64,000 nt of DNA, taken from contig JAQNBH010000003.1 of the NCBI GenBank assembly GCA_028752905.1, forward strand, positions 39,120,472-39,184,471, written 5' to 3'. This DNA is from Cladorhizidae sp. MBARI D1340-BT2 (Eukaryota; Porifera; Demospongiae; Poecilosclerida; Cladorhizidae). The notes beneath the pieces are model-generated. The model saw nothing but the letters and a program-made list of their open reading frames with translations, did no database searches and was not told the DNA's origin. Below are positions 1 through 14,600 of the stretch, one piece after another. The translations under genes were made by a program, and so were the position numbers. Numbering within the stretch: position 1 is the first letter of the stretch; each line of letters begins with the position of its first letter.

Positions 1-358
1 TATCAGCAAGGTCACTGCAGAGCTTGGGAAGGATGTTCACCAGCAAATCCTGGCTTACGCAGTTGAGGAAGGGCATTGTCACCCTGTACATCAAATTAGT
101 GAATCCTGCGATTATGAAATCCTTATCAAGGTAAATCTTACATGCTCGAACAAGAAGATTATTTAATGGTGTCTGTACGAGTAGCTGTTTGAGGTAGGAA
201 ATGCAATCGTAGACCGCACCTGCATGGTATCCAAGTCTAGTAAAACGCTTCTCTTTGTAGAGGTTAAAGGATTTGTGTACTCCAGCCTCCTCTAGAATCA
301 AGTCAAACTGTTCTGCTAGAGATGTTGTCTTCCCGTCTCCCTCATGTGCTACAAGCTT
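1..358 (-). pseudogene. Transposase-like gene copy 1, piece C (partial, runs off window)
   Basis: The reading frame continues from piece B after a single in-frame TAA (359-361) and is open to the window edge. It encodes the KLVAHEGDGKTTSLAEQFD stretch and then the LEEAGVHKSFNLYKEKRF region, corresponding to the first about 119 residues of piece C in copy 2. It differs from copy 2 at a few sites; for example, a Val in the DKDVIIAG stretch is Phe here. There is no start codon of its own, so it is read as the downstream part of a gene interrupted by a nonsense codon. What lies further downstream is outside the window. Confidence 0.7.
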
Positions 359-1195
359 TTAAACACACAGATTTTTTCGGCTTCGGAATGACTTCAACAA
401 TGGCTCTCTCTTCACAATCATTTCGCGAAGGCCAATCTTGTCCTCAATGGCAACCATGCTCGTGAGATTGTCTGCATCAAACCGTTCACATGTATGAGAC
501 TTACAAAGCAAGTGGTATGGCACATGCTTAGAGCCAAGTTGATCTGCCACACTTGTCTCTATCTTGAGATTTTTGCTCACAGCATCTGTCATCAGGGCAT
601 CAATCTGCTCCCAGAGATGTACAACAGTCCTGCTGGGATCATCAGCAGCTACTTGCAGTCTCTTCAGGGTCTCAACAATAAGTGCCTCCATCTGGTCCCT
701 ATCTTCAAAAGCAAAGAAGAGAGGACGTAGATCTGCAGGATCACCATCACAGAAATTCAAGATGAGACATGGCCAATCACTATCTATTTTATTTATCTGT
801 GTAGTGTCAAAGTGTAGAGTCACTTTTGTTGAGGGCTTCTTGTTGTTCGCAAGGGCCTTCGCAGCTGCTACTTCCTTTTTGTGCTTGAAGTTGTTGATAG
901 ATTTAGCTGAAGGCAGCACCTTTTCATACAACTTGTAGTCTTCCGATGATCGTGGTTTCTTTGAGCAGGGTGGTTGATCTGAAGGTTCTGATGGCAGTTG
1001 TAGATGATACTGGTGTCCGTTCAACTTTTCACAAACCACCTGTGTCGCAACACAAGCTTTCTCAACATAAACTGCTGCCTTACAGCTCACTGTTGCAATA
1101 GCGTTTCTTATCTCATGAGTAGTGTTTCTAGATTTTCTTATGGTTGGAGCCACATTGATGCTAGCTTGGCATTCTTTGTCAATGGTGTGTGGCAT
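359..1195 (-). pseudogene. Transposase-like gene copy 1, piece B (RNase H-like core)
   Basis: About 278 codons from an ATG at 1193-1195 (MPHTIDKEC) to TAA at 359-361. The frame is actually open further upstream, overlapping piece A, so this ATG may be internal. It carries the strand-like segment TKVTLHFDTTQI, then WPCLILNFCDG and LRPLFFAFEDR, a helix, then MTDAVSKN and HLLCKSHTCERFD. This order resembles the first Asp, second Asp and Cys-x-x-His of RNase H-fold cut-and-paste transposases. That is an inference from motif spacing, not a database match. Compared with copy 2 it has one extra Asn codon (ANNKK) and Asn/Tyr, Ala/Val, Asn/Ser, Ser/Gly and Val/Ala changes, nearly all amino-acid altering, as expected for unconstrained sequence. 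Confidence 0.65.
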
Positions 1196-1565
1196 CAATT
1201 GCTCTACTTCTCTTGGAAACCGGTGTAAGCTCCAAATCTTGGTTTATGAATTCCATCTCTTCTTGTCGCTGCTCTTCCTGTCTTCTTTCTTCCTCTTGGG
1301 TTGCTGTCTTTTCTTCATCATGAACCCAATCTACCTCCTGGCTCAGGAGATGGTTCCTTTCACCACACTGATCTTGATAGAAGATGGCTTCATCACCTGA
1401 TAGTTTATCCCTGTTCCTTCCAATGTAAAAAAGCGAGAAGTTCTTGGTGTATTTCCGTGGCCTTCTCTTCCGCTGTGGAACATCCATATTCATCCATAGT
1501 ATATTTCGTACATGCAAAGATGACTTATTGTGGGAGCATCTGACTCGGTTTTCATAATCCTGCAT
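1179..1565 (-). pseudogene. Transposase-like gene copy 1, piece A (N-terminal region)
   Basis: Minus-strand frame with a first ATG at 1563-1565 (MQDYENRVRC), open about 40 codons further upstream without ATG. It ends in TGA at 1179-1181, overlapping piece B in another frame. It contains a basic tract (QRKRRPRKYTKNFSLF) followed by a Glu/Gln-rich stretch (EEERRQEEQRQEE). A basic N-terminus could serve DNA binding or nuclear import, but no zinc finger or helix-turn-helix is recognisable. Piece B's frame is open from just after a TAA near 1250, so moving from A to B needs one skipped base. It is likely the damaged N-terminus of the same protein. Confidence 0.55.
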
Positions 1566-1754
1566 GATCCGCTCAAAAGTGCCAATTTTGGCCAAAATTT
1601 GAAAATGAAGTGAACTGGGTTAAAAACAATGAAACTTTTGAATATAAACATAGCAATTTTACTTCTTTTGATACCATATTTAACCATGCAGCTTTAAAAA
1701 AATGACTATTTTAATTTTTTCCCCTAATTTGATTGAATTTTGGGGCCACCCGGG
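1566..1754. other. Non-coding stretch upstream of transposase gene, copy 1
   Basis: AT-rich DNA between the first plausible ATG of the minus-strand gene and the right inverted repeat. It would hold the promoter and 5' untranslated region. No convincing ORF, RNA gene or clear promoter was seen. Confidence 0.4.
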
Positions 1755-1886
1755 CACAAAAAAAATTTGCACACTTTTATTTTACACCCCAGGCCAATTT
1801 TTTCCCAATTCATGTTGAGATATAGAACACATAAAAACTCAGCCCTAAGCAAAACAAAAAATGACCCATTTATAGCCTACTCCTAG
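1755..1886. repeat. Right terminal inverted repeat, copy 1
   Basis: About 132 bp. Read on the minus strand from 1886 it begins CTAGGAGTAGGCTATA and contains TTAGGGCTGAG, TGTGTTCTATAT, ATCTCAACATGAA and TTGGCCTGGGG in that order. The same blocks appear in the same order at the left ends of copies 2 and 3 on the plus strand. The partner repeat of this copy is outside the window. Confidence 0.8.
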
Positions 1887-4141
1887 TTATACACCTAGCA
1901 TGGTTATATACCTAGCATAGTTATACACCTAGCATGGTTATACACCTAGCATGGTTATATACCTAGCATAGTTATATACCTAGCATGGTTATACACCTAG
2001 CATGGTTATATACCTAGCATGGTTATATACCTAGCATGGTTATATACCTAGCATAGTTATACACCTAGCATGGTTATATACCTAGCATGGTTATACACCT
2101 AGCATGGTTATATACCTAGCATGGTTATATACCTAGCATGGTTATACACCTAGCATGGTTATATACCTAGCATGGTTATATACCTAACATTGTTATATAC
2201 CTAGCATGGTTATATACCTAGCATAGTTATACACCTAGCATCGTTATACACCTAGCATGGTTATACACCTAGCATGGTTATACACCTAGCATGGTTATAT
2301 ACCTAGCATGGTTATATACCTAGCATGGTTATATACCTAGCATGGTTATATATCTGGCATAGTTATATACCTAGCATGGTTATATACCTAACATGGTTAT
2401 ACACCTAGCATGGTTGTATACCTAGCATGGTTATATACCTAGCATGGTTATATACCTAGCATGGTTATATACCTAAAATGGTTATACACCTAGCATGGTT
2501 ATACAATTAGCATGGTTATACACCTAGCATGGTTATATACCTAGCATAGTTATACACCTAGCATGGTTATACACCTAGCATGGTTATATACCTAGCATGG
2601 TTATATACCTAGCATGGTTATATACCTAGCATGGTTATATACCTAGCATAGTTACACCTAGCATGGTTATACAATTAGCATGGATATACACCTAGCATAG
2701 CTATACACCTAGCATGGTTATACACCTAGCATGGTTATATACCTAGCATGGTTATATACCTAGCATGGTTATATACCTAGCATGGTTATATACCTAGCAT
2801 GGTTATACACCTAGCATGGTTATATACCCAGCATGGTTATATACCTAGCATTGTTATATACCTAGCATGGTTATATACCTAGCATGGTTATACACCTAGC
2901 ATGGTTATACAATTAGCATGGTTATACACCTAGCATGGTTATATACCTAGCATAGTTATACACCTAGCATGGTTATACACCTAGCATGGTTATATACCTA
3001 GCATGGTTATATACCTAGCATGGTTATATACCTAGCATGGTTATACACCTAGCATGGTTATATACCTAGCATGGTTATATACCTAGCATGGTTATACACC
3101 TAGCATGGTTATATACCTAGCATGGTTATATACCTAACATTGTTATATACCTAGCATGGTTATATACCTAGCATAGTTATACACCTAGCATCGTTATACA
3201 CCTAGCATGGTTATACACCTAGCATGGTTATACACCTAGCATGGTTATATACCTAGCATGGTTATATACCTAGCATGGTTATATACCTAGCATGGTTATA
3301 TGTCTGGCATAGTTATACACCTAGCATGGTTATACAATTAGCATGGTTATACACCTAGCATGGTTATATACCTAGCATGGTTATATACCTAGCATGGTTA
3401 TATACCTAGCATAGTTATACACCTAGCATGGTTATACAATTAACATGGTTATACACCTAGCATGGTTATATACCTAGCATAGCTATACACCTAGCATAGC
3501 TATACACCTAGCATGGTTATACACCTAGCATGGTAATATACCTAGCATGGTTATATACCTAGCATGGTTATATACCTAGCATGGTTATATACCTAACATG
3601 GTTATACACCTAGCATGGTTGTATACCTAGCATGGTTATATACCTAGCATGGTTATATACCTAGCATGGTTATATACCTAGAATGGTTATACACCTAGCA
3701 TGGTTATACAATTAGCATGGTTATACACCTAGCATGGTTATATACCTAGCATAGTTATACACCTTGCATGGTTATACACCTAGCATGGTTATATACCTAG
3801 CATGGTTATATACCTAGCATGGTTATATACCTAGCATGGTTATATACCTAGCATAGTTACACCTAGCATGGTTATACAATTAGCATGGATATACACCTAG
3901 CATAGCTATACACCTAGCATGGTTATACACCTAGCATGGTTATATACCTAGCATGGTTATATACCTAGCATGGTTATATACCTAGCATGGTTATATACCT
4001 AGCATGGTTATACACCTAGCATGGTTATATACCTAGCATGGTTATATACCTAGCATGGTTATATACCTAGCATGGTTATATACCTAGCATGGTTATATAC
4101 CTAGCATGGTTATATACCTAGCATTGTTATACACCTAGCAT

Positions 4142-7100
4142 GCTTATACAATTAGCATTGTTATACACCTATCATGGTTATATACCTAGCATGGTTATAT
4201 ACCTAGCATGGTTATATACCTAGCATGGTTATATACCTAGCATGGTTATATACCTATACACCTAGCATGGTTATACAATTAGCATGGTTATACACCTAGC
4301 ATGGTTATATACCTAGCATGGTTATACACCTAGCATGGTTATACACCTAGCATGGTTATATACCTAGCATGGTTATATACCTAGCATGGTTATACAATTA
4401 GCTTGGTTTAACACCTAGCATGGTTATATACCTAGCATGGTTATATACCTAGCATGGTTATATACCTAACATGGTTATACACCTAGCATGGTTATATACC
4501 TAGCATGGTTATATACCTAGCATGGTTATATACCTAGCATGGTTATATACCTAGCATAGTTATATACCTAGCATGGTTATATACCTATACACCTAGCATG
4601 GTTATACAATTAGCATGGGTATACACCTAGCATGGTTATATACCTAGCATAGTTATACACCTAGCATGGTTATACACCTTGCATGGTTATATACCTAGCA
4701 TGGTTATATACCTAGCATGGTTATATACCTAGCATGGTTATACACCTAGCATGGTTATATACCTAGCATGGTTATATACCTAGCATGGTTATATACCTAG
4801 CATGGTTATATACCTAGCATAGTTATACACCTAGCATGGTTATACAATTAGCATCGTTATACACCTAGCATGGTTATACACCTAGCATGGTTATACACCT
4901 AGCATGGTTATATACCTAGCATGGTTATATACCTAGCATGGTTATATACCTAGCATGGTTATATACCTGGCATAGTTATACACCTAGCATGGTTATACAA
5001 TTAGCATGGTTATACACCTAGCATGGTTATATACCTAGCATGGTTATATACCTAGCATGGTTATATACCTAGCATGGTTATACACCTAGCATGGTTATAC
5101 ACCTAGCATGGTTATATACCTAGCATGGTTAAATACCTAGCATGGTTATATACCTAGCATAGTTATACACCTAGCATGGTTATACAATTAGCATGGTTAT
5201 ACACCTAGCATTGTTATATACCTAGCATAGCTATACACCTAGCATGGTTATACACCTAGCATGGTTATATACCTCGCATGGTTATATACCTAGCATGGTT
5301 ATATACCTAGCATGGTTATATACCTAGCATGGTTATACACCTAGCATGGTTATATACCTAGCATGGTTATATACCTAGCATGGTTATATACCTAGCATGG
5401 TTATATACCTAGCATGGTTATATACCTAGCATGGTTATACAATTAGCATGGTTATACACCTAGCATGGTTATATACCTAGCATGGTTATACACCTAGCAT
5501 GGTTATACACCTAGCATGGTTATATACCTAGCATGGTTATATACCTAGCATGGTTATACACCTAGCATGCTTATACAATTAGCATGGTTATATACCTAGC
5601 ATGGTTATATACCTAGCATGGTTATATACCTAGCATGGAAATATACCTAGCATGGTTATACACCTAGCATGGTTATATACCTAGCATGGTTATATACCTA
5701 GCATGGTTATATATCTAGCATGGTTATATACCTAGCATGGTTATACACCTAGCATGGTTATACACCTAGCATGGTTATACACCTAGCATGGTTATATACC
5801 TAGCATGGTTATATAGCTAGCATGGTTATATACATAGCATGGTTATATACCTAGCATGGTTATATACCTAGCATTGTTATACACCTAGCATGGTTATACA
5901 CCTAGCATGGTTATACACCTAGCATGGTTATACATTAGCATGGTTATACACCTAGCATGGTTATATACCTAGCATGGTTATATACCTAGCATGGTTATAT
6001 ACCTAGCATAGTTATACACCTAGCATGGTTATACAATTAACATGGTTATACACCTAGCATGGTTATATACCTAGCATAGCTATACACCTAGCATGGTTAT
6101 ACACCTAGCATGGTTATATACCTAGCATGGTTATATACCTATCATGGTTATATACCTAGCATGGTTATATACCTAACATGGTTATACACCTAGCATGGTT
6201 GTATACCTAGCATGGTTATATACCTAGCATGGTTATATACCTAGCATGGTTATATACCTAGAATGGTTATACACCTAGCATGGTTATACAATTAGCATTG
6301 TTATACACCTAGCATGGTTATATACCTAGCATGGTTATATACCTAGCATGGTTATATACCTAGCATAGTTATATACCTAGCATGGTTATATACCTATACA
6401 CCTAGCATGGTTATACAATTAGCATGGGTATACACCTAGCATGGTTATATACCTAGCATGGTTATATACCTAGCATGGTTATACACCTAGCATGGTTATA
6501 TACCTAGCATGGTTATATACCTAGCATGGTTATATACCTAGCATGGTTATATACCTAGCATAGTTATACACCTAGCATGGTTATACAATTAGCATCGTTA
6601 TACACCTAGCATGGTTATACACCTAGCATGGTTATACACCTAGCATGGTTATATATATACCTAGCATGGTTATATACCTAGCATGGTTATATACCTAGCA
6701 TGGTTATATACCTGGCATAGTTATACACCTAGCATGGTTATACAATTAGCATGGTTATACACCTAGCATGGTTATATACCTAGCATGGTTATACACCTAG
6801 CATGGTTATACACCTAGCATGGTTATATACCTAGCATGGTTATATACCTAGCATGGTTATATACCTAGCATAGTTATACACCTAGCATGGTTATACAATT
6901 AGCATGGTTATACACCTAGCATTGTTATATACCTAGCATAGCTATACACCTAGCATGGTTATACACCTAGCATGGTTATACACCTAGCATGGTTATATAC
7001 CTAGCATGGTTATATACCTAGCATGGTTATATACCTAGCATGGTTATATACCTAGCATGGTTATACACCTAGCATGGTTATATACCTAGCATGGTTATAT

Positions 7101-7670
7101 ACCTAGCATGGTTATATACCTAGCATGGTTATATACCTAGCATGGTTATATACCTAGCATGGTTATACAATTAGCATGGTTATACACCTAGCATGGTTAT
7201 ATACCTAGCAAGGTTATACACCTAGCATGGTTATACACCTAGCATGGTTATATACCTAGCATGGTTATATACCTAGCATGGTTATACACCTAGCATGCTT
7301 ATACAATTAGCATGGTTATATACCTAGCATGGTTATATACCTAGCATGGTTATATACCTAGCATGGTTATATACCTAGCATGGTTATACACCTAGCATGG
7401 TTATATACCTAGCATGGTTATATACCTAGCATGGTTATATACCTAGCATGGTTATATACCTAGCATGGTTATACACCTAGCATGGTTATACACCTAGCAT
7501 GGCTATACACCTAGCATGGTTATATACCTAGCATAGTTATACACCTAGCATGGCTATACACCTAGCATGGTTATACACCTAGCATGGTTATATACCTAGC
7601 ATGGTTATATACCTAGCATAGTTATACACCTAGCATGGTTATCCAATTAGCATGGTTATACACCTAGCAT
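4142..7670. repeat. 3,529-bp higher-order satellite block, first copy
   Basis: It starts at a rare GCTTATACAATTAGCATTG junction. Landmarks inside recur exactly 3,529 bp later: GCTTATAC 4142/7671, 9-bp-deletion monomers 4254/7783, 4585/8114 and 6394/9923, CATTAGC 5933/9462, and the long TATATATA monomer 6651/10180. The start-to-start offset equals the block length, so the two copies lie directly in tandem. Confidence 0.85.
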
Positions 7671-10600
7671 GCTTATACAATTAGCATTGTTATACACCTA
7701 TCATGGTTATATACCTAGCATGGTTATATACCTAGCATGGTTATATACCTAGCATGGTTATATACCTAGCATGGTTATATACCTATACACCTAGCATGGT
7801 TATACAATTAGCATGGTTATACACCTAGCATGGTTATATACCTAGCATGGTTATACACCTAGCATGGTTATACACCTAGCATGGTTATATACCTAGCATG
7901 TTTATATACCTAGCATGGTTATACAATTAGCTTGGTTTAACACCTAGCATGGTTATATACCTAGCATGGTTATATACCTAGCATGGTTATATACCTAACA
8001 TGGTTATACACCTAGCATGGTTATATACCTAGCATGGTTATATACCTAGCATGGTTATATACCTAGCATGGTTATATACCTAGCATAGTTATATACCTAG
8101 CATGGTTATATACCTATACACCTAGCATGGTTATACAATTAGCATGGGTATACACCTAGCATGGTTATATACCTAGCATAGTTATACACCTAGCATGGTT
8201 ATACACCTTGCATGGTTATATACCTAGCATGGTTATATACCTAGCATGGTTATATACCTAGCATGGTTATACACCTAGCATGGTTATATACCTAGCATGG
8301 TTATATACCTAGCATGGTTATATACCTAGCATGGTTATATACCTAGCATAGTTATACACCTAGCATGGTTATACAATTAGCATCGTTATACACCTAGCAT
8401 GGTTATACACCTAGCATGGTTATACACCTAGCATGGTTATATACCTAGCATGGTTATATACCTAGCATGGTTATATACCTAGCATGGTTATATACCTGGC
8501 ATAGTTATACACCTAGCATGGTTATACAATTAGCATGGTTATACACCTAGCATGGTTATATACCTAGCATGGTTATATACCTAGCATGGTTATATACCTA
8601 GCATGGTTATACACCTAGCATGGTTATACACCTAGCATGGTTATATACCTAGCATGGTTAAATACCTAGCATGGTTATATACCTAGCATAGTTATACACC
8701 TAGCATGGTTATACAATTAGCATGGTTATACACCTAGCATTGTTATATACCTAGCATAGCTATACACCTAGCATGGTTATACACCTAGCATGGTTATATA
8801 CCTAGCATGGTTATATACCTAGCATGGTTATATACCTAGCATGGTTATATACCTAGCATGGTTATACACCTAGCATGGTTATATACCTAGCATGGTTATA
8901 TACCTAGCATGGTTATATACCTAGCATGGTTATATACCTAGCATGGTTATATACCTAGCATGGTTATACAATTAGCATGGTTATACACCTAGCATGGTTA
9001 TATACCTAGCATGGTTATACACCTAGCATGGTTATACACCTAGCATGGTTATATACCTAGCATGGTTATATACCTAGCATGGTTATACACCTAGCATGCT
9101 TATACAATTAGCATGGTTATATACCTAGCATGGTTATATACCTAGCATGGTTATATACCTAGCATGGAAATATACCTAGCATGGTTATACACCTAGCATG
9201 GTTATATACCTAGCATGGTTATATACCTAGCATGGTTATATATCTAGCATGGTTATATACCTAGCATGGTTATACACCTAGCATGGTTATACACCTAGCA
9301 TGGTTATACACCTAGCATGGTTATATACCTAGCATGGTTATATAGCTAGCATGGTTATATACATAGCATGGTTATATACCTAGCATGGTTATATACCTAG
9401 CATTGTTATACACCTAGCATGGTTATACACCTAGCATGGTTATACACCTAGCATGGTTATACATTAGCATGGTTATACACCTAGCATGGTTATATACCTA
9501 GCATGGTTATATACCTAGCATGGTTATATACCTAGCATAGTTATACACCTAGCATGGTTATACAATTAACATGGTTATACACCTAGCATGGTTATATACC
9601 TAGCATAGCTATACACCTAGCATGGTTATACACCTAGCATGGTTATATACCTAGCATGGTTATATACCTATCATGGTTATATACCTAGCATGGTTATATA
9701 CCTAACATGGTTATACACCTAGCATGGTTGTATACCTAGCATGGTTATATACCTAGCATGGTTATATACCTAGCATGGTTATATACCTAGAATGGTTATA
9801 CACCTAGCATGGTTATACAATTAGCATTGTTATACACCTAGCATGGTTATATACCTAGCATGGTTATATACCTAGCATGGTTATATACCTAGCATAGTTA
9901 TATACCTAGCATGGTTATATACCTATACACCTAGCATGGTTATACAATTAGCATGGGTATACACCTAGCATGGTTATATACCTAGCATGGTTATATACCT
10001 AGCATGGTTATACACCTAGCATGGTTATATACCTAGCATGGTTATATACCTAGCATGGTTATATACCTAGCATGGTTATATACCTAGCATAGTTATACAC
10101 CTAGCATGGTTATACAATTAGCATCGTTATACACCTAGCATGGTTATACACCTAGCATGGTTATACACCTAGCATGGTTATATATATACCTAGCATGGTT
10201 ATATACCTAGCATGGTTATATACCTAGCATGGTTATATACCTGGCATAGTTATACACCTAGCATGGTTATACAATTAGCATGGTTATACACCTAGCATGG
10301 TTATATACCTAGCATGGTTATATACCTAGCATGGTTATATACCTAGCATGGTTATACACCTAGCATGGTTATACACCTAGCATGGTTATATACCTAGCAT
10401 GGTTATATACCTAGCATGGTTATATACCTAGCATAGTTATACACCTAGCATGGTTATACAATTAGCATGGTTATACACCTAGCATTGTTATATACCTAGC
10501 ATAGCTATACACCTAGCATGGTTATACACCTAGCATGGTTATACACCTAGCATGGTTATATACCTAGCATGGTTATATACCTAGCATGGTTATATACCTA

Positions 10601-11214
10601 GCATGGTTATATACCTAGCATGGTTATACACCTAGCATGGTTATATACCTAGCATGGTTATATACCTAGCATGGTTATATACCTAGCATGGTTATATACC
10701 TAGCATGGTTATATACCTAGCATGGTTATACAATTAGCATGGTTATACACCTAGCATGGTTATATACCTAGCAAGGTTATACACCTAGCATGGTTATACA
10801 CCTAGCATGGTTATATACCTAGCATGGTTATATACCTAGCATGGTTATACACCTAGCATGCTTATACAATTAGCATGGTTATATACCTAGCATGGTTATA
10901 TACCTAGCATGGTTATATACCTAGCATGGTTATATACCTAGCATGGTTATACACCTAGCATGGTTATATACCTAGCATGGTTATATACCTAGCATGGTTA
11001 TATACCTAGCATGGTTATATACCTAGCATGGTTATACACCTAGCATGGTTATACACCTAGCATGGCTATACACCTAGCATGGTTATATACCTAGCATAGT
11101 TATACACCTAGCATGGCTATACACCTAGCATGGTTATACACCTAGCATGGTTATATACCTAGCATGGTTATATACCTAGCATAGTTATACACCTAGCATG
11201 GTTATCCAATTAGC
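7671..11214. repeat. 3.53-kb higher-order satellite block, second copy
   Basis: Tandem copy of 4142-7670. Beyond about 7.1 kb in the first copy the offset becomes 3,563 bp (GCAAGG 7208/10771; ATCCAATTAG 7641/11204), meaning two extra 17-bp units were gained here. After the ATCCAATTAG landmark the two copies stop matching. Confidence 0.8.
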
Positions 11215-11660
11215 ATGGTTATACACCTAGCATGGTTATATACCTAGCATGGTTATACACCTAGCATGGTTATACACCTAGCATGGTTATATACCTAGCA
11301 TGGTTATATACCTAGCATGGTTATACAATTAGCATGGTTATACACCTAGCATGGTTATATACCTAGCAAAGTTATACACCTAGCATGGTTATACACCTAG
11401 CATGGTTATATACCTCGCATGGTTATATACCTAGCATGGTTATATAGCTAGCATGGGTTATATACCTAGCATGGTTATATACCTAGCATGGTTATATACC
11501 TAGCATTGTTATACACCTAGCATGGTTATACACCTAGCATGGTTATACACCTAGCATGGTTATATACCTAGCATGGTTATATACCTAGCATGGTTATATA
11601 CCTAGCATGGTTATATATCTGGCATAGTTATACACCTAGAATGGTTAAACAATTAGCATG
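9240..11660. repeat. Segment duplicated at +5,164 bp within array 1
   Basis: Landmarks recur 5,164 bp downstream: TATAGC 9341/14505, CATTAGC 9462/14626, the 9-bp-deletion monomer 9923/15087, long TATATATA 10180/15344, GCAAGG 10771/15935 and CATGGG 11452/16616. The outer boundaries are approximate because they were judged by eye. Confidence 0.75.
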
Positions 11661-14600
11661 GTTATACACCTAGCATGGTTATATACCTAGCATGGTTATA
11701 TACCTAGCATGGTTATATATCTAGCATAGTTATACACCTTGCATGGTTATACAATTAACATGGTTATACACCTAGCATGGTTATATACCTAGCATAGCTA
11801 TACACCTAGCATGGTTATACACCTAGCATGGTTATATACCTAGCATGGTTATATACCTATCATGGTTATATACCTAGCATGGTTATATACCTAACATGGT
11901 TATACACCTAGCATGGTTGTATACCTAGCATGGTTATATACCTAGCATGGTTATATACCTAGCATGGTTATATACCTAGAATGGTTATACACCTAGCATG
12001 GTTATACAATTAGCATTGTTATACACCTAGCATGGTTATATACCTAGCATAGTTATACACCTAGCATGGTTATACACCTAGCATGGTTATATAACTAGCA
12101 TGGTTATATACCTAGCATGGTTATATACCTAGCATGGTTATATACCTAGCATAGTTACACCTAGCATGGTTATACAATTAGCATGGATATACACCTAGCA
12201 TGGTTATATACCTAGCATGGTTATACACCTAGCATGGTTATACACCTAGCATGGTTATATACCTAGCATGGTTATATACCTAGCATGGTTATACAATTAG
12301 CATGGTTATACACCTAGCATGTTTATATACCTAGCATGGTTATATACCTAGCATGGTTATATACCTAACATGGTTATACACCTAGCATGGTTATATACCT
12401 AGCATGGTTATATACCTAGCATGGTTATATACCTAGCATGGTTATATACCTAGCATAGTTATATACCTAGCATGGTTATATACCTATACACCTAGCATGG
12501 TTATACAATTAGCATGGGTATACACCTAGCATGGTTATATACATAGCATAGTCATACACCTAGCATGGTTATACACCTAGCATGGTTATATACCTAGCAT
12601 GGTTATATACCTAGCATGGTTATATACCTAGCATGGTTATACACCTAGCATGGTTATACACCTAGCATGGTTATATACCTAGCATGGTTATATACCTAGC
12701 ATGTTTATATACCTAGCATGGTTATATACCTAGAATGGTTATACACCTAGGATGGTTATACAATTAGCATTGTTATACACCTAGCATGGTTATATACCTA
12801 GCATGGTTATATACCTAGCATGGTTATATACCTAGCATAGTTATATACCTAGCATGGTTATATACCTATACACCTAGCATGGTTATACAATTAGCATGGG
12901 TATACACCTAGCATGGTTATATACCTAGCATAGTTATACACCTAGCATGGTTATACACCTAGCATGGTTATATACCTAGCATGGTTATATACCTAGCATG
13001 GTTATATACCTAGCATGGTTATACACCTAGCATGGTTATATACCTAGCATGGTTATATACCTAGCATGGTTATATACCTAGCATGGTTATATACCTAGCA
13101 TAGTTATACACCTAGCATGGTTATACAATTAGCATCGTTATACACCTAGCATGGTTATACACCTAGCATGGTTATACACCTAGCATGGTTATATATATAC
13201 CTAGCATGGTTATATACCTAGCATGGTTATATACCTAGCATGGTTATATACCTGGCATAGTTATACACCTAGCATGGTTATACAATTAGCATGGTTATAC
13301 ACCTAGCATGGTTATATACCTAGCATGGTTATATACCTAGCATGGTTATATACCTAGCATGGTTATACACCTAGCATGGTTATACACCTAGCATGGTTAT
13401 ATACCTAGCATGGTTATATACCTAGCATGGTTATATACCTAGCATAGTTATACACCTAGCATGGTTATACAATTAGCATGGTTATACACCTAGCATTGTT
13501 ATATACCTAGCATAGCTATACACCTAGCATGGTTATACACCTAGCATGGTTATATACCTAGCATGGTTATATACCTAGCATGGTTATATACCTAGCATGG
13601 TTATATACCTAGCATGGTTATACACCTAGCATGGTTATATACCTAGCATGGTTATATACCTAGCATGGTTATATACCTAGCATGGTTATATACCTAGCAT
13701 GGTTATATACCTAGCATGGTTATACAATTAGCATGGTTATACACCTAGCATGGTTATATACCTAGCATGGTTATACACCTAGCATGGTTATACACCTAGC
13801 ATGGTTATATACCTAGCATGGTTATATACCTAGCATGGTTATACACCTAGCATGCTTATACAATTAGCATGGTTATATACCTAGCATGGTTATATACCTA
13901 GCATGGTTATATACCTAGCATGGTTATATACCTAGCATGGTTATACACCTAGCATGGTTATATACCTAGCATGGTTATATACCTAGCATGGTTATATACC
14001 TAGCATGGTTATATACCTAGCATGGTTATACACCTAGCATGGTTATATACCTAGCATGGTTATATACCTAGCATGGTTATATACCTAGCATGGTTATATA
14101 CCTAGCATGGTTATATACCTAGCATGGTTATACAATTAGCATGGTTATACACCTAGCATGGTTATATACCTAGCATGGTTATACACCTAGCATGGTTATA
14201 CACCTAGCATGGTTATATACCTAGCATGGTTATATACCTAGCATGGTTATACACCTAGCATGCTTATACAATTAGCATGGTTATATACCTAGCATGGTTA
14301 TATACCTAGCATGGTTATATACCTAGCATGGTTATATACCTAGCATGGTTATACACCTAGCATGGTTATATACCTAGCATGGTTATATACCTAGCATGGT
14401 TATATATCTAGCATGGTTATATACCTAGCATGGTTATACACCTAGCATGGTTATACACCTAGCATGGTTATACACCTAGCATGGTTATATACCTAGCATG
14501 GTTATATAGCTAGCATGGTTATATACATAGCATGGTTATATACCTAGCATGGTTATATACCTAGCATTGTTATACACCTAGCATGGTTATACACCTAGCA

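Larger units (their letters stand above)
1..1886 (-). mobile_element. TIR DNA transposon, copy 1 (partial, cut by window start)
   Basis: This is the right-hand 1.9 kb of the repeated 3.37-kb module. Position 1 corresponds to about 33132 in copy 2. It holds the 5' half of a broken minus-strand transposase-like gene, a non-coding stretch (about 1566-1754) and the right terminal inverted repeat ending CTCCTAG at 1886. After it comes TTATACACCTAGC, the start of the satellite array. It is more divergent than copies 2 and 3 are from each other: it has TAA instead of TAG at the internal stop and one extra codon near 842. The left end lies outside the window, so intactness cannot be judged. Confidence 0.85.

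Noticed and set aside
494..1400. Plus-strand ORFs in the transposon (494-730, 564-938, 1004-1228, 1122-1400 and equivalents in copies 2 and 3)
   Set aside because: They lie opposite the minus-strand gene pieces, have no recognisable motifs, and overlap one another. They are shadows.
1887..1920. Satellite monomer as a CENP-B box because both are 17 bp
   Set aside because: The monomer lacks the TTCG and CGGG core positions of the CENP-B box. Length alone is coincidence.
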